DNA of 51,736 nt. Origin: Alicyclobacillus shizuokensis NBRC 103103. Its GTDB lineage: Bacteria; Bacillota; Bacilli; Alicyclobacillales; Alicyclobacillaceae. This document shows positions 51,668 through 51,736 of this stretch, piece after piece; position 1 is the first letter of the stretch, and each line of letters begins with the position of its first letter. Both the position numbers and the translations under genes were made by a program. A model generated the notes under the pieces. The model searched no databases. It was given only the letters and a program-made list of their open reading frames with translations, and was not told the DNA's origin. The DNA is taken from NCBI RefSeq assembly GCF_001552255.1, contig NZ_BCQV01000031.1:1-51736 (forward strand), written 5' to 3'.

Positions 51668-51736
51668 ATGCTGCCGTATTGCGGAGTGAATCAGAATATG
51701 GGTGAAAAACCATATTCCCCCTCCGGGGGGGGGGGG
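51668..51736 (+). CDS. Start of a riboswitch-controlled gene, cut off at the window end
   Basis: ATG 51668 opens a frame MLPYCGVNQNMGEKPYSPSG that runs into the end. AAAGGAGAG lies about 13 bases upstream. Only about 18 codons are real sequence; the final thirteen bases are a G-run that looks like a sequencing or assembly artefact at a contig end. The product cannot be recognised; genes behind c-di-GMP riboswitches often encode motility, surface or matrix proteins. Confidence 0.35.
   Translation, partial: MLPYCGVNQNMGEKPYSPSGGGG

Noticed and set aside
1-51736. CRISPR arrays, rRNA or tRNA genes and intact insertion sequences
   Set aside because: No regularly spaced repeats, cloverleaf or rRNA stretches, or complete transposase were seen on either strand by eye.

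Overview
The window looks like chromosomal DNA of a high-GC, endospore-forming member of the Bacilli, most like Alicyclobacillus, Kyrpidia or a relative. The evidence is a tricistronic GerA-type germinant-receptor operon, a DUF1657 spore protein, strong GGAGG-type ribosome binding sites, frequent GTG and TTG starts, and Firmicute-type metabolic genes (RocA-like, Ald, MmgD/E/F-like methylcitrate genes). Most of it is GC-rich and densely coding. The stretch from about 19,000 to 25,600 is visibly AT-richer. The genus is an inference; no rRNA or tRNA gene is present.

Layout. 1-6.9 kb: tail of an ABC-2 permease, a P5C dehydrogenase, an unusual zinc-ribbon/J-domain membrane protein, a MetE-like methyltransferase, then murF and ddl diverging. 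6.9-10.6 kb: a GT51 transglycosylase, a membrane protein, an MBL hydrolase and fetAB. 10.8-15.4 kb: a germinant-receptor operon (A, B, C and a small two-helix D-type gene) followed by DUF1657, each unit preceded by a sigma-G-like promoter. 15.4-18.9 kb: small sporulation-like, TPR, MOSC and HAD genes. 18.9-25.6 kb: a decapitated lipoate ligase, a decayed IS transposase, then a low-GC cassette of an XRE-cupin regulator and amino-acid permease divergent from dipeptidase, alanine dehydrogenase and alanine racemase. 25.6-32.1 kb: a catabolic locus with a sigma-54 activator, two near-identical -24/-12 promoters and a 40-bp palindrome that fits an enhancer site. 32.2-36.9 kb: a TauE/SafE exporter, a PAS-GGDEF-EAL protein and an acyl-CoA dehydrogenase. 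37-42.9 kb: sbcDC and a pseudouridine synthase. 43-46.8 kb: a methylcitrate-cycle operon (prpC, prpD, prpB). 46.8-51.3 kb: a truncated Rpn-family gene and a lactonase, alcohol dehydrogenase and succinate-semialdehyde dehydrogenase set. 51.5 kb to the end: a c-di-GMP-I type riboswitch in front of a gene cut by the window end, which finishes in a G-run.

How the parts may work together. The dipeptidase, Ald and Alr set could split alanine-containing dipeptides, racemise D-alanine and deaminate L-alanine to pyruvate. The sigma-54 locus combines an NCS1 permease, a cyclase/amidohydrolase, a ureohydrolase and an aldehyde dehydrogenase, which suggests use of a cyclic or guanidino/ureido nitrogen compound whose identity I cannot fix. 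The lactonase, ADH and SSADH set parallels the Agrobacterium blc (attKLM) gamma-butyrolactone pathway. The GGDEF-EAL protein and the riboswitch both point to active c-di-GMP signalling.

All calls rest on reading motifs and context; no database search was run.
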